A DNA stretch of 64,000 nucleotides from Dyadobacter fermentans DSM 18053 (GCF_000023125.1 NC_013037.1:2108001-2172000), one strand, 5' to 3'; counted from the stretch's first letter, positions 54,054-63,525 are shown. A program made the numbers and translations. Notes: generated by a model from the letters alone, not told the origin.

Positions 54054-56363
54054 ATGAAAAACGTTTATCTGCTTATTTGTTTGCAATTTTCGATCCAATC
54101 GCTGGCCCAGACCGGTGCGATTAAGGGGACCATTACCACGTCGGACGGGGCGCCGGCGGAATTTGTGAATGTGGTACTGAAAAAGACCGGCCGGGCGGCT
54201 GTTGTGAACCAGCAAGGGCATTATACGATCGGCCGCGTACCCGCTGGAAGCTATATGGCGGTGGCGAGTTTCACAGGGCTTCTGACCCAGGAACGGGAAG
54301 TGACGGTTGCAGCCGGTGAGACGACCGTTTTGGATTTCGTGCTCGCGGAGGACAATCAGCAGTTGCAGGAAGTAATTGTGAAGGGCAATAGCAGGCTGGT
54401 GAACAAGGAAAGCGACAATGTGGCGCGCATGCCGCTCAAAAACCTCGAAAATCCGCAGGTGTACAATGTGGTAGGCAAGGAATTGCTGAAAGAGCAGGTC
54501 GTTACCGTGATGACGGACGCCCTGAAAGCCGCGCCGGGCGTTGTAGCGGTATCCTACCCCAGCGGCGGGATCGGCGTGATGTCGCGCGGGTTTGGGACGA
54601 GCATCGGCGCACGCAACGGCTTGCAATCCGACCTGGGCCGTTCCAGCGCGGATGTTTCCAATATCGAGCGGATCGAGTTCATCAAAGGGCCGTCGGGCAC
54701 GTTGTTCGGTGCGAGCATTTCTTCATTCGGCGGGCTGGTGAACCTGGTTACCAAGCGCCCGGGCGAAAATTTCTTCGGCAATGTGTCGCTCACTTTGGGT
54801 AGTTTCGGCTTGTCGCGTATCGCGGCCGACGTAAACAGCCCGCTGAACAAAGAAAAAACCGTGATCGCACGTGTGAATACCGCGCTGCACCGGCAGAACA
54901 GTTTCAGTGATTTTGGCCGTACCAACAGCTTCGCATTCGCTCCGAGCCTGCTTTTCAAAGCTACCGACCGGCTGACGGTCCTTTTCGACGCCGAGATTTT
55001 CAATGCCAATTCGTCCCGGCCGACCTACACGCGCTTCGGGCCTCAATCGGGCATTACCAACTACAAAGAGATACCGCTTGGCTACCGAAAGTCGCTGTAT
55101 GACAACGACCTGGATTCCAAAACGCAATCGCAGAAGTATTTTGTGGAAGCTAAATACCAGCTCAACAGCGACTGGACTTCTTCGACCAACATTTCCTATG
55201 TCAACGAGTTTACCGATTACAGCTATCAGACCTATAATACCTGGATCACGAAGGACCGCGTGGCGCGCTATGTCGGCATTTGGGGGCCTATTAAAAATAC
55301 TTATGTCAATGCGCAGCAGAATTTTGTAGGGAAATTTCAAACCGGCATGGTGAAACACACTTTGCTGGCGGGATTGAGCTACACCAACTACTACGCGAGC
55401 GGGATGAGCAAAAGCGCGCCGAATTTTGATACGATCAGCATTTCACAACCTTACAAGCTCATCGACAAGGTGTATTCCGACCGGATTTTGCTCCAACCCG
55501 CGCGGGTAAGCAGTCGCGGTACGACCAAAAACCAGTACATGGGCGCATATGTATCGGAGGTAGTGAACCTGGGCGACCGCCTGTATGCCATGCTAAGTCT
55601 CCGTTTCGACCGGTTTATGCAAGCCACGGGCGGTTTTACGCCGGGTGGCTATGACCAGAATTCGCTTTCGCCAAAACTCGGCCTTGTATACCAGCTCGTC
55701 AAAAACAAGGTATCGGTATTTGGAAACTATATGAATGGCTTCCAGAACACCAACCCGCAGATCGAACAACCCGACGGATCCATCCTGAATATCAAGCCAT
55801 TATATGCCAACCAGTGGGAAGCCGGTATCAAGAGCGAATGGCTCGACGGCAAGGTGAATGCGACATTGAGCTATTACACCATCAATATCGACAATGCCTT
55901 ACGCACCGACGACAGCCGCTTTACCCGCCAGGACGGCAAGCAGCAAAGCAAAGGTTTGGAACTGGACATCCTCGCCAACCCCGTGACCGGCCTGAATGTG
56001 ATCCTCGGCTATGGGTACAATGAAAACCGGATCGTAAAAGCGGAAGTGAACCAGGGCAACATCGTGGCAGGCGCCCCGAAAAATATCGCTACCTACTGGG
56101 TTAGCTACAAATTCAGCGGACAGGCGCTGAAAAATCTCGGAGCGGGCATCGGCGGAAATTATGCAAGCCATTCGTATTTCAGCGATGCCAATACGGTCAC
56201 CATTCCATCGTACAGCGTACTCAATGCGACCCTTTTTTATGAAAATGCAAAATGGCGCACCGGCCTGAAACTGAATAACATCGGCAACACGGAATACTGG
56301 GATTCGTACGGCATCTACAACCCGACGCGGAATTTCACGGTCGACCTGGCGATCAAGTTTTAA
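54054..56363 (+). CDS. TonB-dependent siderophore receptor without STN domain
   Basis: 769 residues. Signal peptide (YLLICLQFSIQSLAQ), then a carboxypeptidase-regulatory-like domain (about 20-100), a plug (about 115-225, FIKGPSGTLFGASISS) and a barrel ending VDLAIKF. It is a clear paralogue of the receptor at 3152: both carry ARMPLKNLENxQVYNV before the plug and share barrel segments such as NALSPKLGLVYQ-like strands and ANQWEAGIK. Without an STN domain it imports but cannot signal to a FecR. It sits behind the frameshifted TetR gene with AT-rich DNA just before its ATG. Confidence 0.93.
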   Translation: MKNVYLLICLQFSIQSLAQTGAIKGTITTSDGAPAEFVNVVLKKTGRAAVVNQQGHYTIGRVPAGSYMAVASFTGLLTQEREVTVAAGETTVLDFVLAEDNQQLQEVIVKGNSRLVNKESDNVARMPLKNLENPQVYNVVGKELLKEQVVTVMTDALKAAPGVVAVSYPSGGIGVMSRGFGTSIGARNGLQSDLGRSSADVSNIERIEFIKGPSGTLFGASISSFGGLVNLVTKRPGENFFGNVSLTLGSFGLSRIAADVNSPLNKEKTVIARVNTALHRQNSFSDFGRTNSFAFAPSLLFKATDRLTVLFDAEIFNANSSRPTYTRFGPQSGITNYKEIPLGYRKSLYDNDLDSKTQSQKYFVEAKYQLNSDWTSSTNISYVNEFTDYSYQTYNTWITKDRVARYVGIWGPIKNTYVNAQQNFVGKFQTGMVKHTLLAGLSYTNYYASGMSKSAPNFDTISISQPYKLIDKVYSDRILLQPARVSSRGTTKNQYMGAYVSEVVNLGDRLYAMLSLRFDRFMQATGGFTPGGYDQNSLSPKLGLVYQLVKNKVSVFGNYMNGFQNTNPQIEQPDGSILNIKPLYANQWEAGIKSEWLDGKVNATLSYYTINIDNALRTDDSRFTRQDGKQQSKGLELDILANPVTGLNVILGYGYNENRIVKAEVNQGNIVAGAPKNIATYWVSYKFSGQALKNLGAGIGGNYASHSYFSDANTVTIPSYSVLNATLFYENAKWRTGLKLNNIGNTEYWDSYGIYNPTRNFTVDLAIKF

Positions 56364-56386
56364 TCCGCCCGACATTCAAGCTATCT

Positions 56387-56446
56387 CAGCACGATAAACA
56401 CCCTCAGCCCGGACTTTCGTTCGGGCTGAGGGTGTTTATCGTGCTG
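56387..56446. terminator. Long perfect hairpin after the siderophore receptor
   Basis: A 25-base perfect stem (56387-56411 with 56422-56446) and a 10-base loop follow the receptor stop after 23 bases. There is no T-run, so it is better seen as a transcript-end or mRNA-stabilising hairpin than a textbook terminator. Confidence 0.7.
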
Positions 56447-56517
56447 GTCATCCACCTGATCTCGCATTTACACACAATTAGCAGGATATACCGACAAGCT
56501 GCTATGCCAACCTACTC

Positions 56518-56525
56518 TATTTTTG
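56518..56525 (+). promoter_or_regulatory. Candidate -7 box before the NTF2-like gene
   Basis: TATTTTTG matches TAnnTTTG and lies 28 bases before the ATG at 56554. No TTG is seen at -33. Confidence 0.35.
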
Positions 56526-56553
56526 CAGGCAAAACCAACGAAATATCGCCCAT

Positions 56554-56922
56554 ATGGACGCAGTAGCGCAGATTTTGGAGATGGAACAAAAACTCCTTAA
56601 AGCTATGATTGCCAGTGATGTCAGTGAGCTGGAATCATTGATCTCAGACCAGGTCATTGTGGTGGGGCCCGACGGGCGCCTGGCGCAGAAAGCGGAGGAT
56701 ATAGCCGCGCATCGGGATGGCGTGCTGCGCATTCACGCCATGGAGCCGCACGAGATAAAAACACAGCCTTTATCGGATGAGGTGATCGTTGTTTTTGCAC
56801 TCATGGAAATACAAGGCACCGTCCAAAACCAGGCTGTGGCGGGCCGTTTTCGTTACACGCGCGTTTGGCAGATTCAGGGCGGGAAATGGCAAATTGTAGC
56901 GGCTCATATCAGTTCCGTGTAG
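56554..56922 (+). CDS. NTF2-like (DUF4440-type) small protein
   Basis: 122 residues, no signal peptide. The helix-first layout AVAQILEMEQKLLKAMIASDVSELESLISDQVIVVGPDGRL and the final strands GRFRYTRVWQIQGGKWQIVAAHISSV fit the SnoaL/DUF4440 fold, a small cone-shaped barrel used by many enzymes and binding proteins. The function is unknown. It is followed after 44 bases by a Crp-family gene and may be co-transcribed with it. Confidence 0.85.
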   Translation: MDAVAQILEMEQKLLKAMIASDVSELESLISDQVIVVGPDGRLAQKAEDIAAHRDGVLRIHAMEPHEIKTQPLSDEVIVVFALMEIQGTVQNQAVAGRFRYTRVWQIQGGKWQIVAAHISSV

Positions 56923-56966
56923 GATTTTGTTAATTTGTAACCTCAAATCAACATATCACCTACTTA

Positions 56967-57551
56967 ATGACCGACCAGCATTTGCTATTTCAGACCCTGC
57001 GGCTGCGGCATGAATTCCCTGCCTCAGAATTTGAAAAGTTTCTCCCCCTTTTTCACGCTCGGGTTTTGGAGAAAAATGAAATGCTCTTTCAGGAAGGTCA
57101 CGTGGTGAAAACCCTTTCATTTGTGATGCAGGGTGCCCTACGGCAATTCCAACGCACGCCGGAAGGCATCGAGCGCAACATCTTTTTTGCGGAAGAAGGC
57201 TGGTGGGGCGGCGAGATGGATAGCTTCATCAACCAGGTCCCGTCGACAATGAGCATGCAGGCGCTCGAAGACTGCGAACTGCTCACACTCGACCGGGAGC
57301 GCTGGGAATATGCCACACGGAATTTCCCGGATTACGCATTATACCAGATCAAAAATCGCGGGCGCACGGTGGCCTGGCTCAAAAACCTGCTAAGCAACAT
57401 GATCACCGACACGCCCGACGAAAAATACCGCCGCGTTTTAAAGGAGAACCCGCACTGGATGAACCGATTCTCCCAATATCACATCGCCAGCTACCTGGGC
57501 ATTACGCCGGAAACGCTTAGCCGGATACGAAAGCGGAATATGCATTTATGA
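56967..57551 (+). CDS. Crp/Fnr-family transcriptional regulator
   Basis: 194 residues. A cyclic-nucleotide-binding-like domain covers about 20-125 (ARVLEKNEMLFQEGHVVKTLSFVMQGALRQF, then FAEEGWWGGEMDSFINQVPSTMSMQALEDCELLTLDRERW). A C-terminal helix-turn-helix lies in FSQYHIASYLGITPETLSRIRKRNMHL. The binding domain lacks the RxSxxGE cAMP signature and has no Cys cluster, as in many Bacteroidota members with unknown ligands. Confidence 0.9.
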   Translation: MTDQHLLFQTLRLRHEFPASEFEKFLPLFHARVLEKNEMLFQEGHVVKTLSFVMQGALRQFQRTPEGIERNIFFAEEGWWGGEMDSFINQVPSTMSMQALEDCELLTLDRERWEYATRNFPDYALYQIKNRGRTVAWLKNLLSNMITDTPDEKYRRVLKENPHWMNRFSQYHIASYLGITPETLSRIRKRNMHL

Positions 57552-57602
57552 GCGTTTGAAACGGACAGTCGGTGGTTTTGGGCACCGGTGATTACTTCAA
57601 TG

Positions 57603-58514
57603 TTATTGTTTATCAAAAAGGTTGGGATAGTCGGTAATGATTCCGTCGACGCCCAGCTCGCGCAGCTTTTTCAATTCATCGGCCTTATTCGGTGTCCAGG
57701 CAATGACTTTCACGTTCTTCGCGCGGCAATAGCTGACAACCTCTTTGTTGACCAGGGTAAAAATCGGTGAAAATATTTCAGGTGTGAAACCCAGCTCCGC
57801 AAACAGATCACCGATCGGACTGCTGATTTGCCCGCTGTATAAATAGGATAATGCTTGTTCGGGATATTTTTGATGCAGGACTTTCAATGCCCTCACGTCG
57901 AATGATTGCACCATACACCTCTGCTGGATGCCGGTTTTGAGAATGTCGGCCATGACCAGGTCCACAAATTCACCAACCGCCGGATGGTAGATCCCGTCGC
58001 CTCCCCCGCCCGATCTGGACTTTACCTCGACATTGTAATGGATCACCCGGCCCTTCTTTTTCGCGTAGGCTTCCGTGGCAGCGATCAGTTCGGTAAACAA
58101 CGGCATCACCGCTTTGATCTTTTTCTGGTCAGGATATTCGGGGTTGGGTTTCATTCCAATGTCGAATTGCCGAATACTGTCGTAAGGCATTTCGTACAAC
58201 TTATAAGATTCGGCCTGTTCCCTGGTTAAGTGGCGTCCGTCGGGGGTAGTTGTGCTTTTGTAATTCAATATCGGATTGTGCGAAACGATCACTTTCTTGT
58301 CTTTGGTGATATGAAGGTCCATTTCCAGCGTATTCACCCCCAGGTCGATGGCCGCCAGCATGGCAGGGATGGAATTTTCCGGCATCAGCCCGGATCCTCC
58401 GCGGTGCGCCTGCTTATCCAGTTCCACCGGGCTTTTTGGTGCTTTTTGCGCGATGCCTGCTAATGGCAGCAAGGCCAGCATGATGAACAGCGAAAAACGT
58501 TTTGTAGTAATCAT
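57603..58514 (-). CDS. Glycerophosphodiester phosphodiesterase, secreted
   Basis: 303 residues from the ATG at 58514, signal peptide ending near residue 22 (LALLPLAGIAQ). The GDPD catalytic set is intact: His37-Arg38 in QAHRGGSGLMPENS, Glu64 and Asp66 in LEMDLHITKD, and His79 in VSHNPI, followed by the barrel and the typical ending VIAWTPNKADELKKLRELGVDGIITDYP. It cleaves glycerophosphodiesters to glycerol-3-phosphate and an alcohol. It follows SusD by 77 bases on the same strand, so it belongs to the FecR-SusC-SusD locus and hints that the imported ligand is a glycerophosphodiester or phospholipid head group. Confidence 0.93.
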   Translation of the reverse strand: MITTKRFSLFIMLALLPLAGIAQKAPKSPVELDKQAHRGGSGLMPENSIPAMLAAIDLGVNTLEMDLHITKDKKVIVSHNPILNYKSTTTPDGRHLTREQAESYKLYEMPYDSIRQFDIGMKPNPEYPDQKKIKAVMPLFTELIAATEAYAKKKGRVIHYNVEVKSRSGGGGDGIYHPAVGEFVDLVMADILKTGIQQRCMVQSFDVRALKVLHQKYPEQALSYLYSGQISSPIGDLFAELGFTPEIFSPIFTLVNKEVVSYCRAKNVKVIAWTPNKADELKKLRELGVDGIITDYPNLFDKQ

Positions 58515-58591
58515 GTATACTATTTCGGTTGGTTGCGATTGTGGTTTAGGTGTGAAAGCCGGGCATAAATCCCCGGCTTCCAATGATATTA

Positions 58592-60037
58592 CTAGTAACC
58601 CGGATTTTGTGTCAATGCGGGGTTCATAGAAAGCTCGATAGACGGGATCGGGCAGAGCACGTGGTGCGGACGGATATTTTTGGCGCCGCTCGGATTGCTT
58701 TTTGCGGTTTTTTGAACGGCCTCCACCAATGTGCCCCAGCGGATCAGGTCCCAGCGCCGGCCATATTCAAAGCTCAGCTCGTGAAGCCGCTCATTCCTCA
58801 CTGCCTCCCGGAATGCATCTTTCGAGAGACCGCTCAGGCTCGCCAAGCCTGCGCGCGTGCGCAATGCATTCAGGCTTGTGTAGGCTTCGGCCGTAGGGCC
58901 CGACAGTTCATTCTGCGCTTCTGCGTACATCAAATGCGCATCAGCCATTCTGAAAACCATGCAATTCAACCCGTGATTTGCCCTGGGCTCACCCCATTCG
59001 ATGTGCTTGCGTATGTAGTGAAATTTGGTGGTTACGCCTCCTGCTCCATTGAAATCGTACCATTGTTTGCGCAAATCACCCGGTTCAAAAGTCGCCAGAA
59101 ACTCGGGCGTGGACGTGATGAGCGCGTACCCTGTAAACATGCCCTCATAGCCCGGCACTACCACGTCGAAATTCTGATTGGGCACATACCGGTCTGTAAA
59201 AGCCTGAGAATGCGTGTTCAACGTGAAGTCAATCTCCCAGATATTCTCCTCATTGTATTCATTTTTGATGCCCCATAAATCGCCGTAGTCGGCCAGCAAA
59301 CGGTGTTCTCCGCCTTCATTAGTAATTACCTGCTGTGCTACACTGGCCGCATTGGCCCAATCTTTCTGCCAAAGGTGCACGCGGGTCAGCAGCATCAGCG
59401 CCGCCCATTTGGAAACCCGGCCTTGTTCATTACCCGTCCATTGAGCCGGCAGGTCGGCCGCAGCGGCGGTCAGGTCGGACACGATTTGCCTGCGGATTTC
59501 GTCGACAGGTGTACGTGGAAGCTGCCCGCTGATTTTGTCCACATCCAGCGCATCCAGCCACATGGGCACATCGCCCCAGAAACACGTAAGCCAGTAATAG
59601 TACAGCGAACGAAGGAACAATGCCTGCCCCGTCACCTGACGGCTCACTTCGGGCGATAGCTTTTCATTGTCTTTGACACCCGCGATCACCATATTGCAAT
59701 TAGCCACGCCTTTGTATAGCGTCTGCCAGATCGAAGCGAGGTTGGTTTCGTCATTCGGACCTAATGTGTAGGTCAGATAGTTGAAGCCAGCCTGATCGCC
59801 CGTGTTGGGAATGCCAATGTCAGTGCCCAGGGCCGACCAGTAGCCGAGATCATACGTGGTGCCGCTACCGTACAAAAAGTAGCAGGTATTGTAAGCACCA
59901 TTAACAGCCTGGATGGCTTCCCCGTCGGAATTGAAAAACTGGTCGGGGTTCAGGAAATTTTTGGGATTTTCCTCCAATGCCGTTTCGCAGGCAGTTGAAA
60001 ATACGGTCAGGATTGCGAAAAGAATATATTTTTTCAT
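58592..60037 (-). CDS. SusD/RagB-family outer-membrane lipoprotein of the second Sus locus
   Basis: 481 residues. Lipoprotein signal with FSTAC, then ETALEENPKNFLNPDQFFNSDGEAIQAVNGAYN, RQVTGQALFLRSLYYYWLTCFWGDVPMWL and the C-terminal MYAEAQNELSGPTAEAYTSLNALRTRAGL ... FEYGRRWDLIRWGTL. All are standard SusD positions. It lies 11 bases after the SusC stop. It is only distantly like the SusD at 19665, so the two loci handle different ligands. Confidence 0.95.
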   Translation of the reverse strand: MKKYILFAILTVFSTACETALEENPKNFLNPDQFFNSDGEAIQAVNGAYNTCYFLYGSGTTYDLGYWSALGTDIGIPNTGDQAGFNYLTYTLGPNDETNLASIWQTLYKGVANCNMVIAGVKDNEKLSPEVSRQVTGQALFLRSLYYYWLTCFWGDVPMWLDALDVDKISGQLPRTPVDEIRRQIVSDLTAAAADLPAQWTGNEQGRVSKWAALMLLTRVHLWQKDWANAASVAQQVITNEGGEHRLLADYGDLWGIKNEYNEENIWEIDFTLNTHSQAFTDRYVPNQNFDVVVPGYEGMFTGYALITSTPEFLATFEPGDLRKQWYDFNGAGGVTTKFHYIRKHIEWGEPRANHGLNCMVFRMADAHLMYAEAQNELSGPTAEAYTSLNALRTRAGLASLSGLSKDAFREAVRNERLHELSFEYGRRWDLIRWGTLVEAVQKTAKSNPSGAKNIRPHHVLCPIPSIELSMNPALTQNPGY

Positions 60038-60048
60038 TTCGGGAATGC

Positions 60049-63000
60049 TTAAAGTTTCAGGTTGACGCCAAATATGAAGGAGCGGTTTTGCGGGTAGCTG
60101 TATCCGTCGAAACCTCTCAGTACCGCATTGGTACCATTTGAATTGACCTCCGGATCATAGCCCCATTTGTAGCGATCGAGCAGGAACAGGTTGGAGCCGG
60201 TAACGTAAATGCTGGCATTTTTCAGCCACTTAATCCGCTCTGAGCTGATGTTATAGTTCAATTGCAATGTTTTCAACCGCAGGAAAGAACCATCCTGGAC
60301 CGCGAAAGAATAGGCTTGCGTATTGACACTGTAAACAGAATGCGAGCCTACACGCGGCAGATCCGACTGGTTATTTTCAAGCGTCCAGCGACCCGTCTGC
60401 TGAGCCGCAACATTCGACGCATATTCGCCCATGAAAAGCCGTGGGCCAAAGCTGTTGACGACGTCATTCCCATAAGTGTATTGAAAAAAGGCGTTCATAC
60501 TGAGCCTCTTATACCGCAATGCCGTATTGAAACCGCCAAAGAAAAGCGGCTCGGGACTTCCGATGATGTCGTAATCCGCCACGCCGTCGTACTTACCATT
60601 GCCATTCACGTCCCTGAATTTGGGAAAACCGGGCTTCAAGCCGGGAATGGGCGTGGGTAGGGCGTCTATTTCTTCCTGACTCTTGTAAGTCCCTTCGTAC
60701 ACAAGACCGTAGAAAACCGGTGCGGGCTTGCCTACAATCAGTCTTGCGCCGTCGGTCAGTTCGCGGTGCTGCAAACCACGCCCCAGGTCCAGCACCTTGT
60801 TGCGGTTGGCGGCGATGTTAAAGCCCAGATCCCACGTGAAGTCGGGACGATCGAGCACCGTGCCTTCCACAGTGAGCTCAATGCCTTTGTTTTGCACGGT
60901 CCCGATATTCTGTAACCTGCTCGAATAGCCTGTTGTGCCGGGGATTTGCGCGGATAGCAGGAGGTTGTAGGTTTTTTTGTAATAAAAATCCAGGTTTACC
61001 GACAGCCGGCCTTTTAATAACGAGGCATCGATTCCGGCATCTAACTGGTCGGTCGTTTCCCATTTCAGATTGCTGTTGGCCAGCGTTCCCAGCGCGTAAC
61101 CGGTTTGCTGCACGCCATTGAACCAGGCATTGGAAACGCTCAAAGAAGCGAGTGTAGAATAAACCCCGATGGCCTGGTTGCCCGTTTTGCCGTAGGTCAA
61201 ACGTACTTTCAGGTGATCAAACCAGCCCAGGTTTTTGACAAAATCCTCCTCTCCCAACTGCCACGCAAACGCCGCGGAAGGGAAAAACGCATGTTTGTGA
61301 TTGGCCGACAAACGCGACGATCCGTCGTTGCGGGCGGTGACCGTGAACAGGTATTTGCCTTTCAGGGAGTAATTCAGGCGGGCAAGGAAGGAGATGATCG
61401 TCCATTCCGTGGCTGTGGAAGTGTTACTGGCCTGCAGCGGATTTCCGGTTGCAAGGTTATTGTAAGCCAGCAGGTCGTTGGCGAAACCCTGTCCGGTTGC
61501 CGTAAACGATTCCAGGTTTTCCTTTTGGTAGGTAAATCCGCCCAGTACATTGATCTGATGGCTGTCCCATTGCTTATTGTAGCTGATTGTATTTTCGCTG
61601 AGCAGGTTCAGGCTCTGCGTGTTGGACAAATACGCAGAGCCGCCCACCCGCTGGGTACTCCTGAGCGGCAGCGCGCCGGGCCTGTACTGCTTGGATTTCG
61701 CATTGACGTTGTTGATCCCCAGCTGCGATTTGAGCTGCAAACCGTTTTTGAAATCGGCCAGTAAGAACCAGTTGCCCAGCAGGCTGTTGTTATAGGTGTT
61801 GTCAAGCGTCATTTTGGCAACAGCCACCGGGTTTTCAAATGTGCCGCCATTGAGGTTGCTGACGATCACATAATCTCCGTTTTCGTCGGTGACCGGCGAG
61901 GTGGTTGGGGCGCTTTTCAGGACGTCGTACAGGTTTACCTTATTGTTGTTCGTGTTGGAGCGATTGAAGTTCATATTCGCCCCGACAGATAACCAGTTGG
62001 TTATTTTCAAATCCAGGTTCAGCCGCGTTTGATACCGCTGAAAACCGGAGTTCAGAATGATACCATCCTGGTTAAAATAGTTGCCGGATAAATAATAGGT
62101 CAGTTTTTCGGTCCCGCCTTCAAAAGCGAGATTGGCGCTGCTCATGGGCGCGGTGCGCGTGATGGCCTTTTGCCAGTTGGTAGTGGTTACCTTCGACAGG
62201 TCGTCGAAAATAGGTGCCGCACCGAAAAGCTCGGCCCGCTCATTGACAAATTCGGCCAGCTGCGGCCCGTTGAGCAAATCGATTTCCCGCGGCAGCTGCT
62301 GGAACCCAGTGTAGGCGTTGACCGATATATTGGACCGGCCCGCTTTCCCTCTTTTGGTGGTGATCAGGATTACGCCATTGGCCCCGCGCGCGCCATAAAT
62401 CGCCGTGGCCGACGCGTCTTTCAGGATTTCGATGGAGGCAATGTCCGTCGGGTTGATGGAAGTGAGGCTGAACTCGCCGATGAAGCCGTCGATCACGTAC
62501 AGCGGCTCGTTGGACGCGGATATGGAGTTCCCGCCGCGAATCCTGATTGTCGTGGCTGCTCCCGGAGCGCCATTCACCGCGGTCACCTGCACGCCGGCCG
62601 CTTTTCCCTGCAAGGCCTGATCCACGCTGGCAACAGGCGCGGATTCAATGTCGCTGCCTTTGATTACCGAAACAGCGCCCGTCACATCCCGCTTTTTCAC
62701 ACTGCCGTACCCGACTACCACCACCTGGTCAAGGGCCGAAATGGCGGTACCCAGCACGATCCGAAGATCCTCACCGCCGGACGCCCTTATTTCCTGCGTG
62801 CTATAACCGACGTACGACACAATGAGAATCACGCCCTTTTCCTGGATTTCAAGTGAAAAACGGCCATCGGGATCGGTAACGGCCCCCTCTGCACTTCCCT
62901 TGACGCGGAGTGTTACGCCGGGCATTGGCATGCGCGACGCCGAATCGACCACAATCCCTGTGACCCTGGCCGGGGGCAATGGAATGGCGGAACTTTCCGT

Positions 63001-63399
63001 GTCCGGCGCTGGCGCAGGCAACTTGTTGCCCGCCAGGTGGACAACCACCGTTTTGTTGGAGATTCGGTAACTCAGCGGCTGGTTTTCGAAGCATTTTTCA
63101 AGAACCTTCTCAATGCTTGATTGTTCAATATGGACACTGACCGGCCGCGCGTTTTTCAGAACTTCCTCCGTGTGCAGGAAAAGATAGCCGGATTGCTTTC
63201 TGATGCTTTTAAAGACTTTTTCGATCGGGGCATTTTTGACCGACAACGTGATCATCGGCGAGCCGGCACGGGCGCCGGCGTGAATAAAAAGAAAGAGCGC
63301 GACCAATGCCCAGAGCCGCAATGCGCCGGCCCGGATCGGCCAGGGCGATTTCGTCTCATAAATCCGCACGTCACCCGTAGATTTAGAATTAAAATCCAT
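60049..63399 (-). CDS. SusC/RagA-family TonB-linked outer-membrane protein of the second Sus locus
   Basis: 1116 residues. A long basic leader and signal (LRLWALVALFLFIHAGARAG) precede an STN domain (about 48-125, MITLSVKNAPIEKVFKSIRKQSGYLF), a carboxypeptidase-regulatory-like domain (about 145-225), the plug with VASVDQALQGKAAGVQVT and ILKDASATAIYGARGANGVIL, and the barrel. The STN domain lets it signal to the FecR just upstream. It has the typical SusC length and no frameshift. It is separated from FecR by a 126-base gap with a hairpin. Confidence 0.95.
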   Translation of the reverse strand: MDFNSKSTGDVRIYETKSPWPIRAGALRLWALVALFLFIHAGARAGSPMITLSVKNAPIEKVFKSIRKQSGYLFLHTEEVLKNARPVSVHIEQSSIEKVLEKCFENQPLSYRISNKTVVVHLAGNKLPAPAPDTESSAIPLPPARVTGIVVDSASRMPMPGVTLRVKGSAEGAVTDPDGRFSLEIQEKGVILIVSYVGYSTQEIRASGGEDLRIVLGTAISALDQVVVVGYGSVKKRDVTGAVSVIKGSDIESAPVASVDQALQGKAAGVQVTAVNGAPGAATTIRIRGGNSISASNEPLYVIDGFIGEFSLTSINPTDIASIEILKDASATAIYGARGANGVILITTKRGKAGRSNISVNAYTGFQQLPREIDLLNGPQLAEFVNERAELFGAAPIFDDLSKVTTTNWQKAITRTAPMSSANLAFEGGTEKLTYYLSGNYFNQDGIILNSGFQRYQTRLNLDLKITNWLSVGANMNFNRSNTNNNKVNLYDVLKSAPTTSPVTDENGDYVIVSNLNGGTFENPVAVAKMTLDNTYNNSLLGNWFLLADFKNGLQLKSQLGINNVNAKSKQYRPGALPLRSTQRVGGSAYLSNTQSLNLLSENTISYNKQWDSHQINVLGGFTYQKENLESFTATGQGFANDLLAYNNLATGNPLQASNTSTATEWTIISFLARLNYSLKGKYLFTVTARNDGSSRLSANHKHAFFPSAAFAWQLGEEDFVKNLGWFDHLKVRLTYGKTGNQAIGVYSTLASLSVSNAWFNGVQQTGYALGTLANSNLKWETTDQLDAGIDASLLKGRLSVNLDFYYKKTYNLLLSAQIPGTTGYSSRLQNIGTVQNKGIELTVEGTVLDRPDFTWDLGFNIAANRNKVLDLGRGLQHRELTDGARLIVGKPAPVFYGLVYEGTYKSQEEIDALPTPIPGLKPGFPKFRDVNGNGKYDGVADYDIIGSPEPLFFGGFNTALRYKRLSMNAFFQYTYGNDVVNSFGPRLFMGEYASNVAAQQTGRWTLENNQSDLPRVGSHSVYSVNTQAYSFAVQDGSFLRLKTLQLNYNISSERIKWLKNASIYVTGSNLFLLDRYKWGYDPEVNSNGTNAVLRGFDGYSYPQNRSFIFGVNLKL

Positions 63400-63472
63400 A
63401 ACTTCGTTTAAGTTTAAATAATTGAAAATTTCCTTTGGATAGGTCGTTTTTAAATTAGCTTAGACTTTCAGC

Positions 63473-63502
63473 AGGGAAGTATTCGCCGTACTTCCCTTTT
63501 TT
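63473..63502 (+). terminator. Hairpin between FecR and SusC of the second locus
   Basis: AGGGAAGTA (63473-63481) pairs with TACTTCCCT (63489-63497) around a seven-base loop. The T-run (63497-63502) is on the plus strand, where no gene ends; on the minus strand the hairpin sits between FecR and SusC without a T-run, so it may reduce read-through into SusC or protect the SusCD message. Confidence 0.6.
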
Positions 63503-63525
63503 ATGTCCTGCTAGCGAGCGTTTTT

